From assembly GCA_023249105.1 (NCBI GenBank), contig JAHFDG010000012.1, positions 1 through 64,000 of the forward strand: 64,000 nt of DNA. Direction: 5' to 3'. Below the pieces are notes generated by a model that searched no databases, was not told where the DNA came from, and worked only from the letters and a program-made list of their open reading frames with translations. The DNA is from Candidatus Methanoperedens sp. Lineage in GTDB: Archaea; Halobacteriota; Methanosarcinia; Methanosarcinales; Methanoperedenaceae. Of the stretch, positions 18,501 to 25,654 are shown in pieces. Positions within the stretch are counted from its first letter, which is position 1. Each line of letters begins with the position of its first letter. The position numbers and the translations under genes are program-made.

Positions 18501-18695
18501 ACTTATAAAACAAAGAAATCAAAGATCAATCCTGCTGCATGCAAAGGATGCGGTTCTTGTGCCGCTGCATGTCCTGCAGGAGCGATCACGGCTTCGCATT
18601 TCTCATCAAAAGAGATCCGTGAAGTGATCGATGCTTTTGATAGAGGTGTCAGGAGCGTATCAATTGAAAAGGGCGTCGTGGAGGTAACGGTATGA
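15546..18695 (+). CDS. Doubled HdrA-type flavoprotein
   Basis: This 1049-residue iron-sulfur flavoprotein contains two HdrA-like FAD halves. The first (1-460) has GGGIAGM at about 17, TNDCAMCTMAP, and an inserted ferredoxin (CTGCGSCLAVCP at about 112; CGNCKKACK at about 178). An HdrA N-terminal cluster domain follows (VFICHCGKNIGG at about 472). Then comes a second FAD half (GGGIAGM at about 614) without an inserted ferredoxin or the TNDC motif, and a C-terminal ferredoxin pair (CIGCGTC at 957, CKGCGSC at 998). Ordinary HdrA is about 660 residues. It resembles QmoA plus HdrA joined together. In the operon it can wire the QmoC-like cytochrome to the soluble HdrA/MvhD/FrhB part. Confidence 0.9.
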   Translation: MESNKNNKIGAAVVLGGGIAGMQASLDLASSGIKVYLVETKPSIGGVMAQLDKTFPTNDCAMCTMAPRLVEISRHKNIDLISLAEVESVKGEAGNFTVTVKKRPRYVNEDKCTGCGSCLAVCPVGKAKAAADGKENKIKPIPDEYNEGLSTRPAVSIPFPQAIPNKAFIDSRYCLYLNSGKCGNCKKACKADAIDFEQKEKIFELNAGAIIATPGYELFDIGSKPEYGQGKFENVVTAIKFERILSASGPYQGKVLRPSDKKVPKNIGFIQCVGSRDHERDYCSAVCCMYATKEALIAKEHLGDQLEIDILYMDIRAYGKGFEEYYQRAQKLGVNYIRSRVPSIEEDPKTKNLIINYLSDNDKKVSKEYDMIVLSTGLLAPKSAKQISGTLGISLNEYNFCNTGSFSPVNSSRDGIFVAGPFTEPKDVPETVTQASGAAAKALSLLSDVRGTLVKEKEYPPEKDITGQDARIGVFICHCGKNIGGVANVPEIVKYASTLPSVVHAEDNLYMCSSDAIDKIKQKIEEHHLNRVVVASCTPRTHEPLFKNTIREAGLNEYLFEMANIREHCTWAHMHEPEAATKKAMGLVQMAVAKSRLLEPLYRQFVPINQDCLVIGGGIAGMVAAMEVANQGFLVHLVEKEEKLGGGARKLHYLLGNDKPQEYLNDLIKSVSSHEKIMVHTGANIESFSGSIGKFKTIINSAGTKQEFEHGATIVATGAIEHKPSEYMYGKNKKVMTQLEFEEKLSTDAQLKPPECVVMIQCVESRNDERPYCSRICCGTAVKNALKIKEKFPDTGVYVLYRDMRTFGFMESYYTKARQKGIVFAIYNNEKKPELIESNNGNLTVKYFDSTLQENIEIDSDYVVLSTPVTPRPENKELASMLKVPLDQNKFFLEAHIKLKPVDFATDGIFLCGIAHYPKSIKDSIAQAGAVAARAGAILSKKFIETEGAISVVNEAKCIGCGTCVTVCPYNAPALEEVTVTVEEVTYKTKKSKINPAACKGCGSCAAACPAGAITASHFSSKEIREVIDAFDRGVRSVSIEKGVVEVTV

Positions 18696-19147
18696 GCGAA
18701 GCACCTGCTGTGACCACAACAAAAGAAGAGTGCTGGGTACCGAATATACTTGCTTTTGCCTGCAACTGGTGTTCATACGCAGGTGCTGACCTTGCAGGCG
18801 TGAGCAGGCTTCAGTATCCTCCGACAGTTAAGATCCTGCGCGTTATGTGTTCAAGCAGGGTTGAGCCGTCATTTATCCTTAAAGCATTGAAAGATGGCGC
18901 GGACGGTGTTCTTATCGCAGGCTGTCACATCGGCGACTGCCATTACATCGACGGGAACAAGAACGCAGAGATCAGGATAAATAATACTAAAAAAGCGCTG
19001 GAAAAACTCGGGCTTGATAAAAGGCTGCGGCTTGAATGGATATCTGCCAGCGAAGGATTGCGATTCTCAGAAGTCATTAAAGAATTTACAGATGAGATTA
19101 AAAAACTGGGTCAGAACCCTGTCAAGGAAGTGAAGGTAAATGAGTGA
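18692..19147 (+). CDS. mvhD: MvhD-type iron-sulfur electron-transfer subunit (copy 1)
   Basis: MvhD carries a [2Fe-2S]-type cluster and delivers electrons to HdrA. The 151-residue protein has all expected cysteines: CNWCSYAGAD at about 23, VMCSSRVEP at about 50, and GCHIGDCHY at about 75. A C-terminal helix follows (RLRLEWISASEGLRFSEVIKEF). It overlaps the genes on both sides by four and eight bases. Presence of one MvhD after each HdrA suggests each flavoprotein has its own feeder subunit. Confidence 0.93.
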   Translation: MSEAPAVTTTKEECWVPNILAFACNWCSYAGADLAGVSRLQYPPTVKILRVMCSSRVEPSFILKALKDGADGVLIAGCHIGDCHYIDGNKNAEIRINNTKKALEKLGLDKRLRLEWISASEGLRFSEVIKEFTDEIKKLGQNPVKEVKVNE

Positions 19148-21146
19148 TGCTAAGAGCGCTGAAAAAGGCGTTGAGTTGAAGATAGGCGAAGAAAAACGGG
19201 TAGGTGTGTTTGTATGCGAATGCGGCGTGAATATCGGGGGCGTCGTAAACACAAAAGCTGTGGCAGAATATATTGGAACGCTGCCCGGTGTGAAGGTCAC
19301 CTCTGTGAACAAATTCACATGCTCTGACTCAGGGCAGGCCGATATCCAGGCAAAAATAAAAGAACATAACCTTAACCGCGTCGTTGTGGCAGCATGTTCT
19401 CCCAAGACGCATGAACCAACATTCCGTGCCTGTATTGAAGAGATGGGGTTGAACCAGTATTTCCTTGAATTCGTAAATATCAGAGACCATTGCTCATGGA
19501 TCCACATGTGGGAAAAAGAGAAAGCGACTGAGAAGGCAAAAGACCTTATCCGCATGGGAGTTGAACGTGCTAAGCTGCTTGAACCCCTTCAGGCAAGCGA
19601 GGTACCTGTAACTGATAAGGCTCTTATTATCGGTGCAGGTGTTGCGGGAATGCAATCGGCGCTTGACCTTGCTGATATGGGTTTCCAGGTATATCTTGTG
19701 GAGAAGGAGCCTTCAATAGGCGGGAGGATGGCGCGATTTGACAAAGTGTTCCCCACAAATGACTGTTCAATATGCATTCTTGGTCCTAAAATGGTAGAAG
19801 TCGCACGTAATAAAAATATCAAGATAATGAGCTATTCAGAAGTGAAAGCAGTAGAGGGGTATGTAGGCAATTTCAACGTGAAGATAGAACATAAACCCAG
19901 ATACCTTGATGTTGCAAAATGTACAGGCTGCGCCAAATGCAGCGAAGTATGCCCTGTTGAAGTGCCTTATGATTTCAACGAAGGATTCGGCACGAGAAAA
20001 GCGATATATGTTCCTTTCCCGCAGGCAGTCCCGCTTCGTGCAGTATTGGACAAAGAGAACTGTATTTCATGCAAAGCGTGCGCCAAGGCATGCCAGAGCG
20101 GTGCGATAAATTACGATATGCAGCCGAGTTTTACGGATCTCAATGTGGGAGTGATTATCGGCGCAGTTGGTTTTAAGACATACGACCCTGAACCAAGACA
20201 TGATTTCGGATACGGGTTATATGATAATATCATTACAGCGATGGAATTTGAGCGGCTTCTTAACGCTGCAGGGCCCACAGGCGGGCACGTTGTGCGCCCA
20301 TCGGACTGCAAAGAGCCAATACGCGTGGGATTCGTGAACTGCGTTGGTTCAAGAGATAAGAACACCAATATTTACTGCTCAGGTGTGTGCTGCATGGTCA
20401 CCATAAAGAACGCACAGCTCCTTAAAGAGAAGCGACCTGAAACCGACCAGACTATAATGTATATTGATATCAGGACACCTTTCAGGGGCTACGAGGAATC
20501 GTATAACAGGTCGCGAAACCTTGGCGTTAAGTTCCTGCGCGGAAGACCTGTGGAAGTGAAGGAAGATCCTGTTACAAAGAATATCAAGGTGCGCGTTGAA
20601 GATACACTCGCTGGTGAAATTCGAAACCTTGAATTCGATCTTCTTGTACTTGCAACTGGTATCGTCCCGAATGAAGGGATTGGCCAGATACAGCAGTTAT
20701 TAAAATTATCAAAAGCAGCAGACGGTCTGTTGATGGAAGCGCATCCAAAATTAAAACCAGTGGATACCACTATCGATGGCGTCTTCCTCGCAGGCTGCGC
20801 TTCAGGGCCCAAGGATATTCCATATGCAGTATCGCAGGGCAGCGCATGCGCAGGTCGCGCCACAATTTTGCTCAAGAACAAGAAAGCAATAACAGAAGGC
20901 ATCACAGCAGTTGTGAATCCTGATGTTTGTGTGGGATGCGAAGTATGCATACCCATGTGCCCGTTCCAGGCTATCAAGATGGATGAAAAAGCTGGAAAAG
21001 CAAATGTGGTGAAAGCTCTGTGCAAGGGATGCGGAACATGTGTGGCAGCATGCCCGACTGGTGCGCTTGAGCAGAGCCATTTCAAGAATAACCAGATACT
21101 TGCCCAGATAAAGAATGTATTCAAATTCCAGGAGGTTGCGGCATGA
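19140..21146 (+). CDS. hdrA: Heterodisulfide reductase subunit A
   Basis: HdrA is the FAD protein that bifurcates or confurcates electrons between ferredoxin, the disulfide and an upstream donor. The 668 residues match standard HdrA. The N-terminal cluster domain has [12 protein letters not shown] at about 24; the FAD fold has IGAGVAGM at about 164; [11 protein letters not shown] follows at about 206. An inserted ferredoxin (CTGCAKC at about 262, CISCKAC at about 308), [16 protein letters not shown], and a C-terminal ferredoxin (CVGCEVC at 599, CKGCGTC at 630) complete it. It lies between two MvhD genes and overlaps both. The direction of electron flow (to or from F420 and ferredoxin) cannot be read from sequence. 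Confidence 0.95.
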   Translation: MSDAKSAEKGVELKIGEEKRVGVFVCECGVNIGGVVNTKAVAEYIGTLPGVKVTSVNKFTCSDSGQADIQAKIKEHNLNRVVVAACSPKTHEPTFRACIEEMGLNQYFLEFVNIRDHCSWIHMWEKEKATEKAKDLIRMGVERAKLLEPLQASEVPVTDKALIIGAGVAGMQSALDLADMGFQVYLVEKEPSIGGRMARFDKVFPTNDCSICILGPKMVEVARNKNIKIMSYSEVKAVEGYVGNFNVKIEHKPRYLDVAKCTGCAKCSEVCPVEVPYDFNEGFGTRKAIYVPFPQAVPLRAVLDKENCISCKACAKACQSGAINYDMQPSFTDLNVGVIIGAVGFKTYDPEPRHDFGYGLYDNIITAMEFERLLNAAGPTGGHVVRPSDCKEPIRVGFVNCVGSRDKNTNIYCSGVCCMVTIKNAQLLKEKRPETDQTIMYIDIRTPFRGYEESYNRSRNLGVKFLRGRPVEVKEDPVTKNIKVRVEDTLAGEIRNLEFDLLVLATGIVPNEGIGQIQQLLKLSKAADGLLMEAHPKLKPVDTTIDGVFLAGCASGPKDIPYAVSQGSACAGRATILLKNKKAITEGITAVVNPDVCVGCEVCIPMCPFQAIKMDEKAGKANVVKALCKGCGTCVAACPTGALEQSHFKNNQILAQIKNVFKFQEVAA

Positions 21147-21601
21147 GCGCAGAAGCAGTAGCTGCTACGGCTGCAAAGACAAATGGCTGGGAACCCAAGA
21201 TCGTGGCCTTCTGCTGCAACTGGTGTTCATACGGAGGCGCGGACAGCGCGGGGATGGGAAGATTCCAGCAGCCGGCTTCTGCAAGGATCATACGTGTCAT
21301 GTGTTCAGGCAGGATCGACCCGCTGCATGTTTTCAATGCTTTCTTAGAAGGCGCTGACGCTGTGCTTGTGACGGGATGCCATATCGGCGACTGCCATTAC
21401 GTTAATGGTAACGATAAAACAAAAATAAAATACAAATACCTTGAAAACGTGGTGCATGAGCTTGGTATTGAAAAAGAGAGGCTTCAGCTCAACTGGATAT
21501 CGGCAAGTGAAGGCGAGAAATTCGCAAATTTCATCCGGGATGTAACAGAGCAGATAAAGAAGCTTGGCCCAAGTCCATTGAAACCTGAGGGGGTGGCGTA
21601 A
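21143..21601 (+). CDS. mvhD: MvhD-type iron-sulfur electron-transfer subunit (copy 2)
   Basis: The 152-residue protein is a second MvhD, similar in layout to the copy at 18692-19147: [14 protein letters not shown] at about 26, [18 protein letters not shown], and [18 protein letters not shown]. It overlaps hdrA by four bases and its last base is the first base of the FrhB-like gene. Placed between HdrA and FrhB-like, it probably passes electrons between the F420 flavin and HdrA. Confidence 0.93.
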   Translation: MSAEAVAATAAKTNGWEPKIVAFCCNWCSYGGADSAGMGRFQQPASARIIRVMCSGRIDPLHVFNAFLEGADAVLVTGCHIGDCHYVNGNDKTKIKYKYLENVVHELGIEKERLQLNWISASEGEKFANFIRDVTEQIKKLGPSPLKPEGVA

Positions 21602-22755
21602 TGCAAAAAGGCGAGATGTATGTTGGCTGGTCAACAAAAGAAGACGTGAGAAAACGAGGCGGCTCAGGCGGCCTTGTTACTTCCATGCTGGCTGCGGCGC
21701 TTGAAAAGAAGCTTGTTGATGCAGTTGTGGTACTTAAGAAAATAAATGAATTCGAGGCTGTTCCTATCATCACTTCTGACGTGAACGAGGTGTTGAACTC
21801 TGCAGGTTCGCTGCACTCTGTGCCGAGCCATTTTGCAAAGCTTATTGCGAACAGGAATTTGAAAGTCGCACTTCCTGCCAAAGGATGCGATGTTCGCGGA
21901 ATAATCGAACAGGGTAAGCGCAATGCAATTAATCTTGATAATACCTTCATCGTTGGATTGAACTGTGGTGGGTCAATGCATCCTGTTGTCACCCGTGAGA
22001 TGCTTGAAGTAATGTACAAGATAAAACCGGAAGATGTGCATGGTGAAGAGATCGAGAAGGGTAAGCTCATTTTTGAGACAAAAGACGGGAAAGAGCACGC
22101 TATAACCATTGATGAGCTTGAAGAAAAAGGGTACGGAAGGCGAGAAAGCTGCCGCTACTGCACGATAAAGATACCCAATAATTCTGATATTGCCTGCGGC
22201 AACTGGGGCGTTACCGGAGACCTTGTGGGAAAAGCCACATTCGTGGAGATTAACTCGGAAAAAGGCGGCAGGCTCCTTCAGAATGCTATTGATGCTGGAT
22301 ATGTGCAGTTGCAGAAGCCTGATGAGAAAGGAGTTGCGATGCGCGCCAAGATAAAAGGCGTGATGGAAGATCTTGGCAAGAAATGGAAGGCGAAAGTGTT
22401 CGTGCCGATTGATAATGGAAGGCTTGAGTATTTCATGAAGGAGCTTGAGCACTGCATCGACTGCGGCGCATGCAAGACTGTGTGCCCGACATGCTCATGC
22501 GGTGAGGTTTCAAAGTGCACCCAGTATCATTCCAGAGGCGATGCTTACAAGATGTCGATGTATCATCTTGTGCGCTTTTTGCATCTTTCAGACGCATGTA
22601 TCGGGTGCGGGCAGTGCAGTGATGTGTGCCCGGTGGACATTCCGCTTACGAGACTTTATAGAAGGTTCGCAAACCCGGTGCAGGAGCAGTTGAAGTATGG
22701 GCCAGGGATGGATATGCGAAAACCGCCTTATTTCGAGGTGAAGTTAAATGAGTGA
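21601..22755 (+). CDS. FrhB/FdhB-like F420-oxidoreductase subunit with ferredoxin tail
   Basis: FrhB-type subunits bind FAD and F420. The 384-residue protein starts with the family's GSGGLVTSMLAAALEK (about 20-35) and has PAKGCDVRGI, FIVGLNCGGSMH and the cluster motif CRYCTIKIPNNSDIACGNWG at about 184. The C-terminal 100 residues add two [4Fe-4S] sites (CIDCGACKTVCPTCSCG at about 285; CIGCGQCSDVCPVD at about 333), as in FdhB or FqoF-like proteins. It is directly fused into the hdrA-mvhD run, so the complex very probably exchanges electrons with F420. Confidence 0.9.
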   Translation: MQKGEMYVGWSTKEDVRKRGGSGGLVTSMLAAALEKKLVDAVVVLKKINEFEAVPIITSDVNEVLNSAGSLHSVPSHFAKLIANRNLKVALPAKGCDVRGIIEQGKRNAINLDNTFIVGLNCGGSMHPVVTREMLEVMYKIKPEDVHGEEIEKGKLIFETKDGKEHAITIDELEEKGYGRRESCRYCTIKIPNNSDIACGNWGVTGDLVGKATFVEINSEKGGRLLQNAIDAGYVQLQKPDEKGVAMRAKIKGVMEDLGKKWKAKVFVPIDNGRLEYFMKELEHCIDCGACKTVCPTCSCGEVSKCTQYHSRGDAYKMSMYHLVRFLHLSDACIGCGQCSDVCPVDIPLTRLYRRFANPVQEQLKYGPGMDMRKPPYFEVKLNE

Positions 22756-23203
22756 AGATTCTAGTTTTAATAAGAACCAGAAGAAGGAAGAAGAGCGCAA
22801 GCATGCTCCGAATCTATTTGGTTCATTGGGAGAAGGGATGTTAGCTAAAGAGAACATAGAGACATTAAAAAAAGCTTCTGGATTAACTCCTCTGGGTTTT
22901 GGTATTGATGTTCGTGAGAGAGTTCTGAATAGAGGTTTTGTGGGTGACGGATTTTCTGCCACAGAGGGCACAGAGAACACAGAGTTACTTAGAAATTCAT
23001 CGGGATTATCGCCGCTTCGTCCTTTTGGCGATAATGGTGATTTAAAGACCGATGGTATGATTAGAATAGAACCGCAGATGAACGCAGATGAACGCAGATG
23101 TGATTGTTTTGTTTTAGAAAAAAATCATAGTAGCATCGATACACAAAGAAGCTTATCTGGCCTCTCCGTGGCGAGAATTACAAAAAAGGAGGTAATTGAA
23201 TGA
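22748..23203 (+). CDS. Low-complexity open frame carrying dispersed repeats
   Basis: The 151-residue frame overlaps the FrhB-like stop by eight bases and ends just at the start of the next gene. It contains no recognisable domain and is rich in Glu, Asn, Ser and Arg. Two parts of it are translated dispersed repeats: the CACAGAG series at 22959-22984 and the 10-bp series at 23072-23101. The segments 'KKASGLTPLGFG' and 'LRNSSGLSPLRPFG' look like two copies of one unit. It is either a filler frame created when repeats inserted into the operon or a fast-evolving spacer protein. Its ribosome site for the next gene, AAAGGAGGTAATTGA, is excellent. Confidence 0.35.
   Translation: MSEDSSFNKNQKKEEERKHAPNLFGSLGEGMLAKENIETLKKASGLTPLGFGIDVRERVLNRGFVGDGFSATEGTENTELLRNSSGLSPLRPFGDNGDLKTDGMIRIEPQMNADERRCDCFVLEKNHSSIDTQRSLSGLSVARITKKEVIE
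22959..22984 (+). repeat. CACAGAG tandem dispersed repeat
   Basis: CCACAGAGGGCACAGAGAACACAGAG consists of three CACAGAG units with 2-3 base spacers. The unit is typical of low-complexity dispersed intergenic repeats in many archaeal genomes. Here it lies inside an open frame within the hdr operon. Confidence 0.6.
23072..23101 (+). repeat. Three tandem 10-bp units (cgcagatgaa)
   Basis: The 10-base unit CGCAGATGAA is repeated three times in a row. Single or partial copies occur at 57027-57040 (same strand) and, reversed, at 28256-28274. This is a dispersed repeat family of the genome, not a CRISPR array. Confidence 0.7.
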
Positions 23204-24615
23204 CCGATAATGTTTATTCAACAATATGTCCTGGCTGCAATTTCGGCTGCGGGCTTTATATTCGAGAAAATGGCGCTCTTGAAGTTGATTTCAGGAAATC
23301 ATCGCCCACCAATGCTGGAAAACTGTGCAGGTTCGGAATGAGCCTTCCAAAGTTCTTTGCGCCTGCAAAATCGATTGTAGATGGCAAGGAAACAACGCTA
23401 GAAGAGGCTGCAAAGGAAGCGACGAAGCGAATTTTGGCAAGTAAGGGTTCTGTTGCATTTCTCTCATCAGGCAATACCACAAGTGAAGAGCTTCTTGCAT
23501 TCCAGAAGATTGCTGAATCATATTTATGCACAGGTGTGAATTTTGAGGCGCTGCCGAAGGATACTTATCAAACTGTTAGCGTGGGAATTCCATACAGCGA
23601 TATAGAATCGGCAAAGCATATCGTGCTTTTTATTGACCCATATGAGCAGTATCCACTCATAGTCAGGCGCTTGCTTTCTGCAAAGAATAAGGGGGCAAAA
23701 ATCACAGCAGTCTGGTGGAAAGACCTGCCGCTGGCAGATGAAAACATTAGACTGAATGATGTTTCAAAATTGCATCTGACGAAAGAGTCGCTTATTATTG
23801 CTGATTTCCATCCCTTTTCTGATGCAGAGCAGGTAAAAAGCGTCCTAACACTGGCAAAGAACGCAGGAGCAAAAGTAACTTTCCTCAAGCCCTTTGCGAA
23901 TTCAACTGGCGCGTATATCCTGGCAAAGGACGCAAAGCAGAAATCTCTGGCACAGCTTATTGATGATATCAATAAAGGAACGATAAAGACGCTTTTTGCT
24001 CTTGAATCCGATCCGTCAGCGTTGATACCATCCGAGATGCTTTCAAAACTCACGAACCTGATAATCCAGACAGGACAGGCAGTTTCTGCAAAAGCCAACA
24101 TCATTGTTGCCCACGAACCCCTGTATAAGAAAAAAGGCACGCTCATAAACAACGAGGGAAGGGCGCAGGCTCTTGGCGGCGCCGGGACGAACGGGCTTGG
24201 CGCGCTTGGGATCATTGCAGGCACCAAATTTGATTTTAATGCACTCCATGAATCAGTAAAGAAAGCGATTGGTATTACAGCCGTCGATGAATTTACAATT
24301 CCCAAATATGAAAGACCCGCATACGGCGCAATACAGGCAGCTCCAAAACCAATGGAAGCAAAACCTGCGCTTATTGATGTGTATAATCCCTTCATGTGGT
24401 TCAACCTGGCTGATGACAATGATTTTGTGGAATTGAATTTGAATACTGTGAGGGCGCTTAAGCTCTTAAAGGGCGGGACACTGAAGATTAAATCAAACGG
24501 AAGCGCCGTTGAAAAGAAGTTCAAGGTTGCACCTGTTCAGGATAATGTGTTGCTGACAGGCAGGAAGTTTGGGATTGAAAAGGGGATTCTCACGCCGGTT
24601 GAGATTTCGAGGTGA
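23200..24615 (+). CDS. Molybdopterin-oxidoreductase-fold protein (FdhA/NuoG-like), possibly without a metal ligand
   Basis: This 471-residue protein starts with a [4Fe-4S] motif CPGCNFGCGL at about 10 and a fourth Cys in KLCRFG, as in FdhA, FwdB and NuoG. Later parts fit the molybdopterin fold: GSVAFLSSGNTTSEELLAFQKI (about 80-105), ALESDPSALIP, and KKKGTLINNEGRAQ near 310, which is like NuoG. The position where FdhA has its Sec/Cys ligand reads YLCTGVNFEALPK and lacks the usual Cys-His context. At 471 residues it is also shorter than FdhA. It could be a formate-dehydrogenase-like subunit or a structural, cofactor-less relative. A strong GGAGGT precedes the ATG. Confidence 0.75.
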   Translation: MTDNVYSTICPGCNFGCGLYIRENGALEVDFRKSSPTNAGKLCRFGMSLPKFFAPAKSIVDGKETTLEEAAKEATKRILASKGSVAFLSSGNTTSEELLAFQKIAESYLCTGVNFEALPKDTYQTVSVGIPYSDIESAKHIVLFIDPYEQYPLIVRRLLSAKNKGAKITAVWWKDLPLADENIRLNDVSKLHLTKESLIIADFHPFSDAEQVKSVLTLAKNAGAKVTFLKPFANSTGAYILAKDAKQKSLAQLIDDINKGTIKTLFALESDPSALIPSEMLSKLTNLIIQTGQAVSAKANIIVAHEPLYKKKGTLINNEGRAQALGGAGTNGLGALGIIAGTKFDFNALHESVKKAIGITAVDEFTIPKYERPAYGAIQAAPKPMEAKPALIDVYNPFMWFNLADDNDFVELNLNTVRALKLLKGGTLKIKSNGSAVEKKFKVAPVQDNVLLTGRKFGIEKGILTPVEISR

Positions 24616-24620
24616 TAAGT

Positions 24621-24890
24621 ATGGCAGAAGAGATTACTGTTATGAAAGCGCAAGCAGTTGAAGCAGCGCATGGAGTTAAAGCTGAAGCGCCGAAAGTAAA
24701 GGAAGCTGACCCGAGCAAGGAGTTCGTGGAGGGTATCATGACGGAAATGGCACTTAAAGGCGCATCAAAGAAGAGGCTCATCAAGATGCTTGCGGAGCAG
24801 TATGGTTTCGATAAGCAGAGGGTGATGTTCAAGTTGAAGAGGGCGCTGATTACTGAGAGGTATGCAACGGCGCATGAGGCGGGGCATTGA
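24621..24890 (+). CDS. Small helical protein ending the hdr operon
   Basis: The 89-residue protein begins MAEEITVMKAQAVEAAHGVKAE. A charged helical region (EFVEGIMTEMALKGASKKRLIKMLAEQYGFDKQRVMFKLKRALI) follows and looks like a small helix-turn-helix or protein-binding bundle. ATG 24621 is preferred over GTG 24612 because GAGGTGAT lies directly upstream at 24609-24616. It starts six bases after the previous stop, so it belongs to the operon. Family not recognised; it may be an assembly or regulatory subunit. Confidence 0.6.
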   Translation: MAEEITVMKAQAVEAAHGVKAEAPKVKEADPSKEFVEGIMTEMALKGASKKRLIKMLAEQYGFDKQRVMFKLKRALITERYATAHEAGH

Positions 24891-24908
24891 GTGATAAGAG
24901 TTTGCGTT

Positions 24909-25652
24909 CTAAATATTATCTAATCTATAATGGATTTCAAAAATCTTAGTTTTTCCAACCTGTATATCTGCTTCCCAGCTAACCTCTAACGCATGTACAA
25001 AACCATCATTTAATAAAGTAGTTTTTGTTGCGCGCTTTTGTATTTTTCTTCGATTATCTCCAACGTCAATAATCTCAAGGAATTTTGGATTAAAATGGTC
25101 TGGATCTATTTCATCGAATGGCAAGTTTACTGATAATTCCAAATATTGCAAATCATACTCAGAAGAATTTGTAACTTTGTAATTAACTATTATTTCTTGA
25201 GGATGCTTTTGCGGTAGATCTTGTTTGGGTATATACAATTCATTTTTTTCTGGAAACCATTCATATTGAATTCTAACTTTAATTTTTGAATTTCTTTCAA
25301 GGGTCCATGCTTTTGGAGTTAATATATTCTTTTTAATCTTTATTATGTCTCTTCTATCTGTATCTGGAAATGAGATGCTAAGGTTTTTAAAATTAATAGG
25401 CAAATTTATCGATTCTGAAAAAACGGCAATAATTGGCTTTATTATTTCATAAGTATCAACTCTAACACACGAATTTCCATGAATCTGCAATGCTGAGTTT
25501 ATACATTTACAGGATACCCTCTTTGTTAAAAGTATTCCCCCGAAAAGCCCTGTTGGAAGCAGATAATACCATATAGAATAGATTATTTCTACTATTTTCT
25601 GAAATATTGTTGGTTCGGATTGAGAAAAAATATTAGATATATTTATATCCAT
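24909..25652 (-). CDS. Membrane-anchored protein of the AAA operon, unknown function
   Basis: The 247-residue protein has one likely membrane segment near the N-terminus (IVEIIYSIWYYLLPTGLFGGILL, about 20-43) and a large domain rich in beta strands (IVNYKVTNSSEYDLQYLELSVNLPFDEIDP). The beta domain looks like an immunoglobulin or CARDB-like sandwich. It begins two bases after the ATPase gene ends, so it is the third gene of one operon. Base composition is clearly more AT-rich than the hdr operon. No family is recognised; a membrane effector or sensor in a defence or signalling system is conceivable. Confidence 0.6.
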   Translation of the reverse strand: MDINISNIFSQSEPTIFQKIVEIIYSIWYYLLPTGLFGGILLTKRVSCKCINSALQIHGNSCVRVDTYEIIKPIIAVFSESINLPINFKNLSISFPDTDRRDIIKIKKNILTPKAWTLERNSKIKVRIQYEWFPEKNELYIPKQDLPQKHPQEIIVNYKVTNSSEYDLQYLELSVNLPFDEIDPDHFNPKFLEIIDVGDNRRKIQKRATKTTLLNDGFVHALEVSWEADIQVGKTKIFEIHYRLDNI

Positions 25653-25654
25653 TT

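Noticed and set aside
23072-23101. Three tandem 10-bp units as a CRISPR start
   Set aside because: No spacers or Cas genes; unit and spacing do not fit; single copies elsewhere show a dispersed repeat.
23568-24524. 318-residue open frame opposite the molybdopterin-like gene
   Set aside because: No recognisable domain and fully antisense to a gene with clear motifs.
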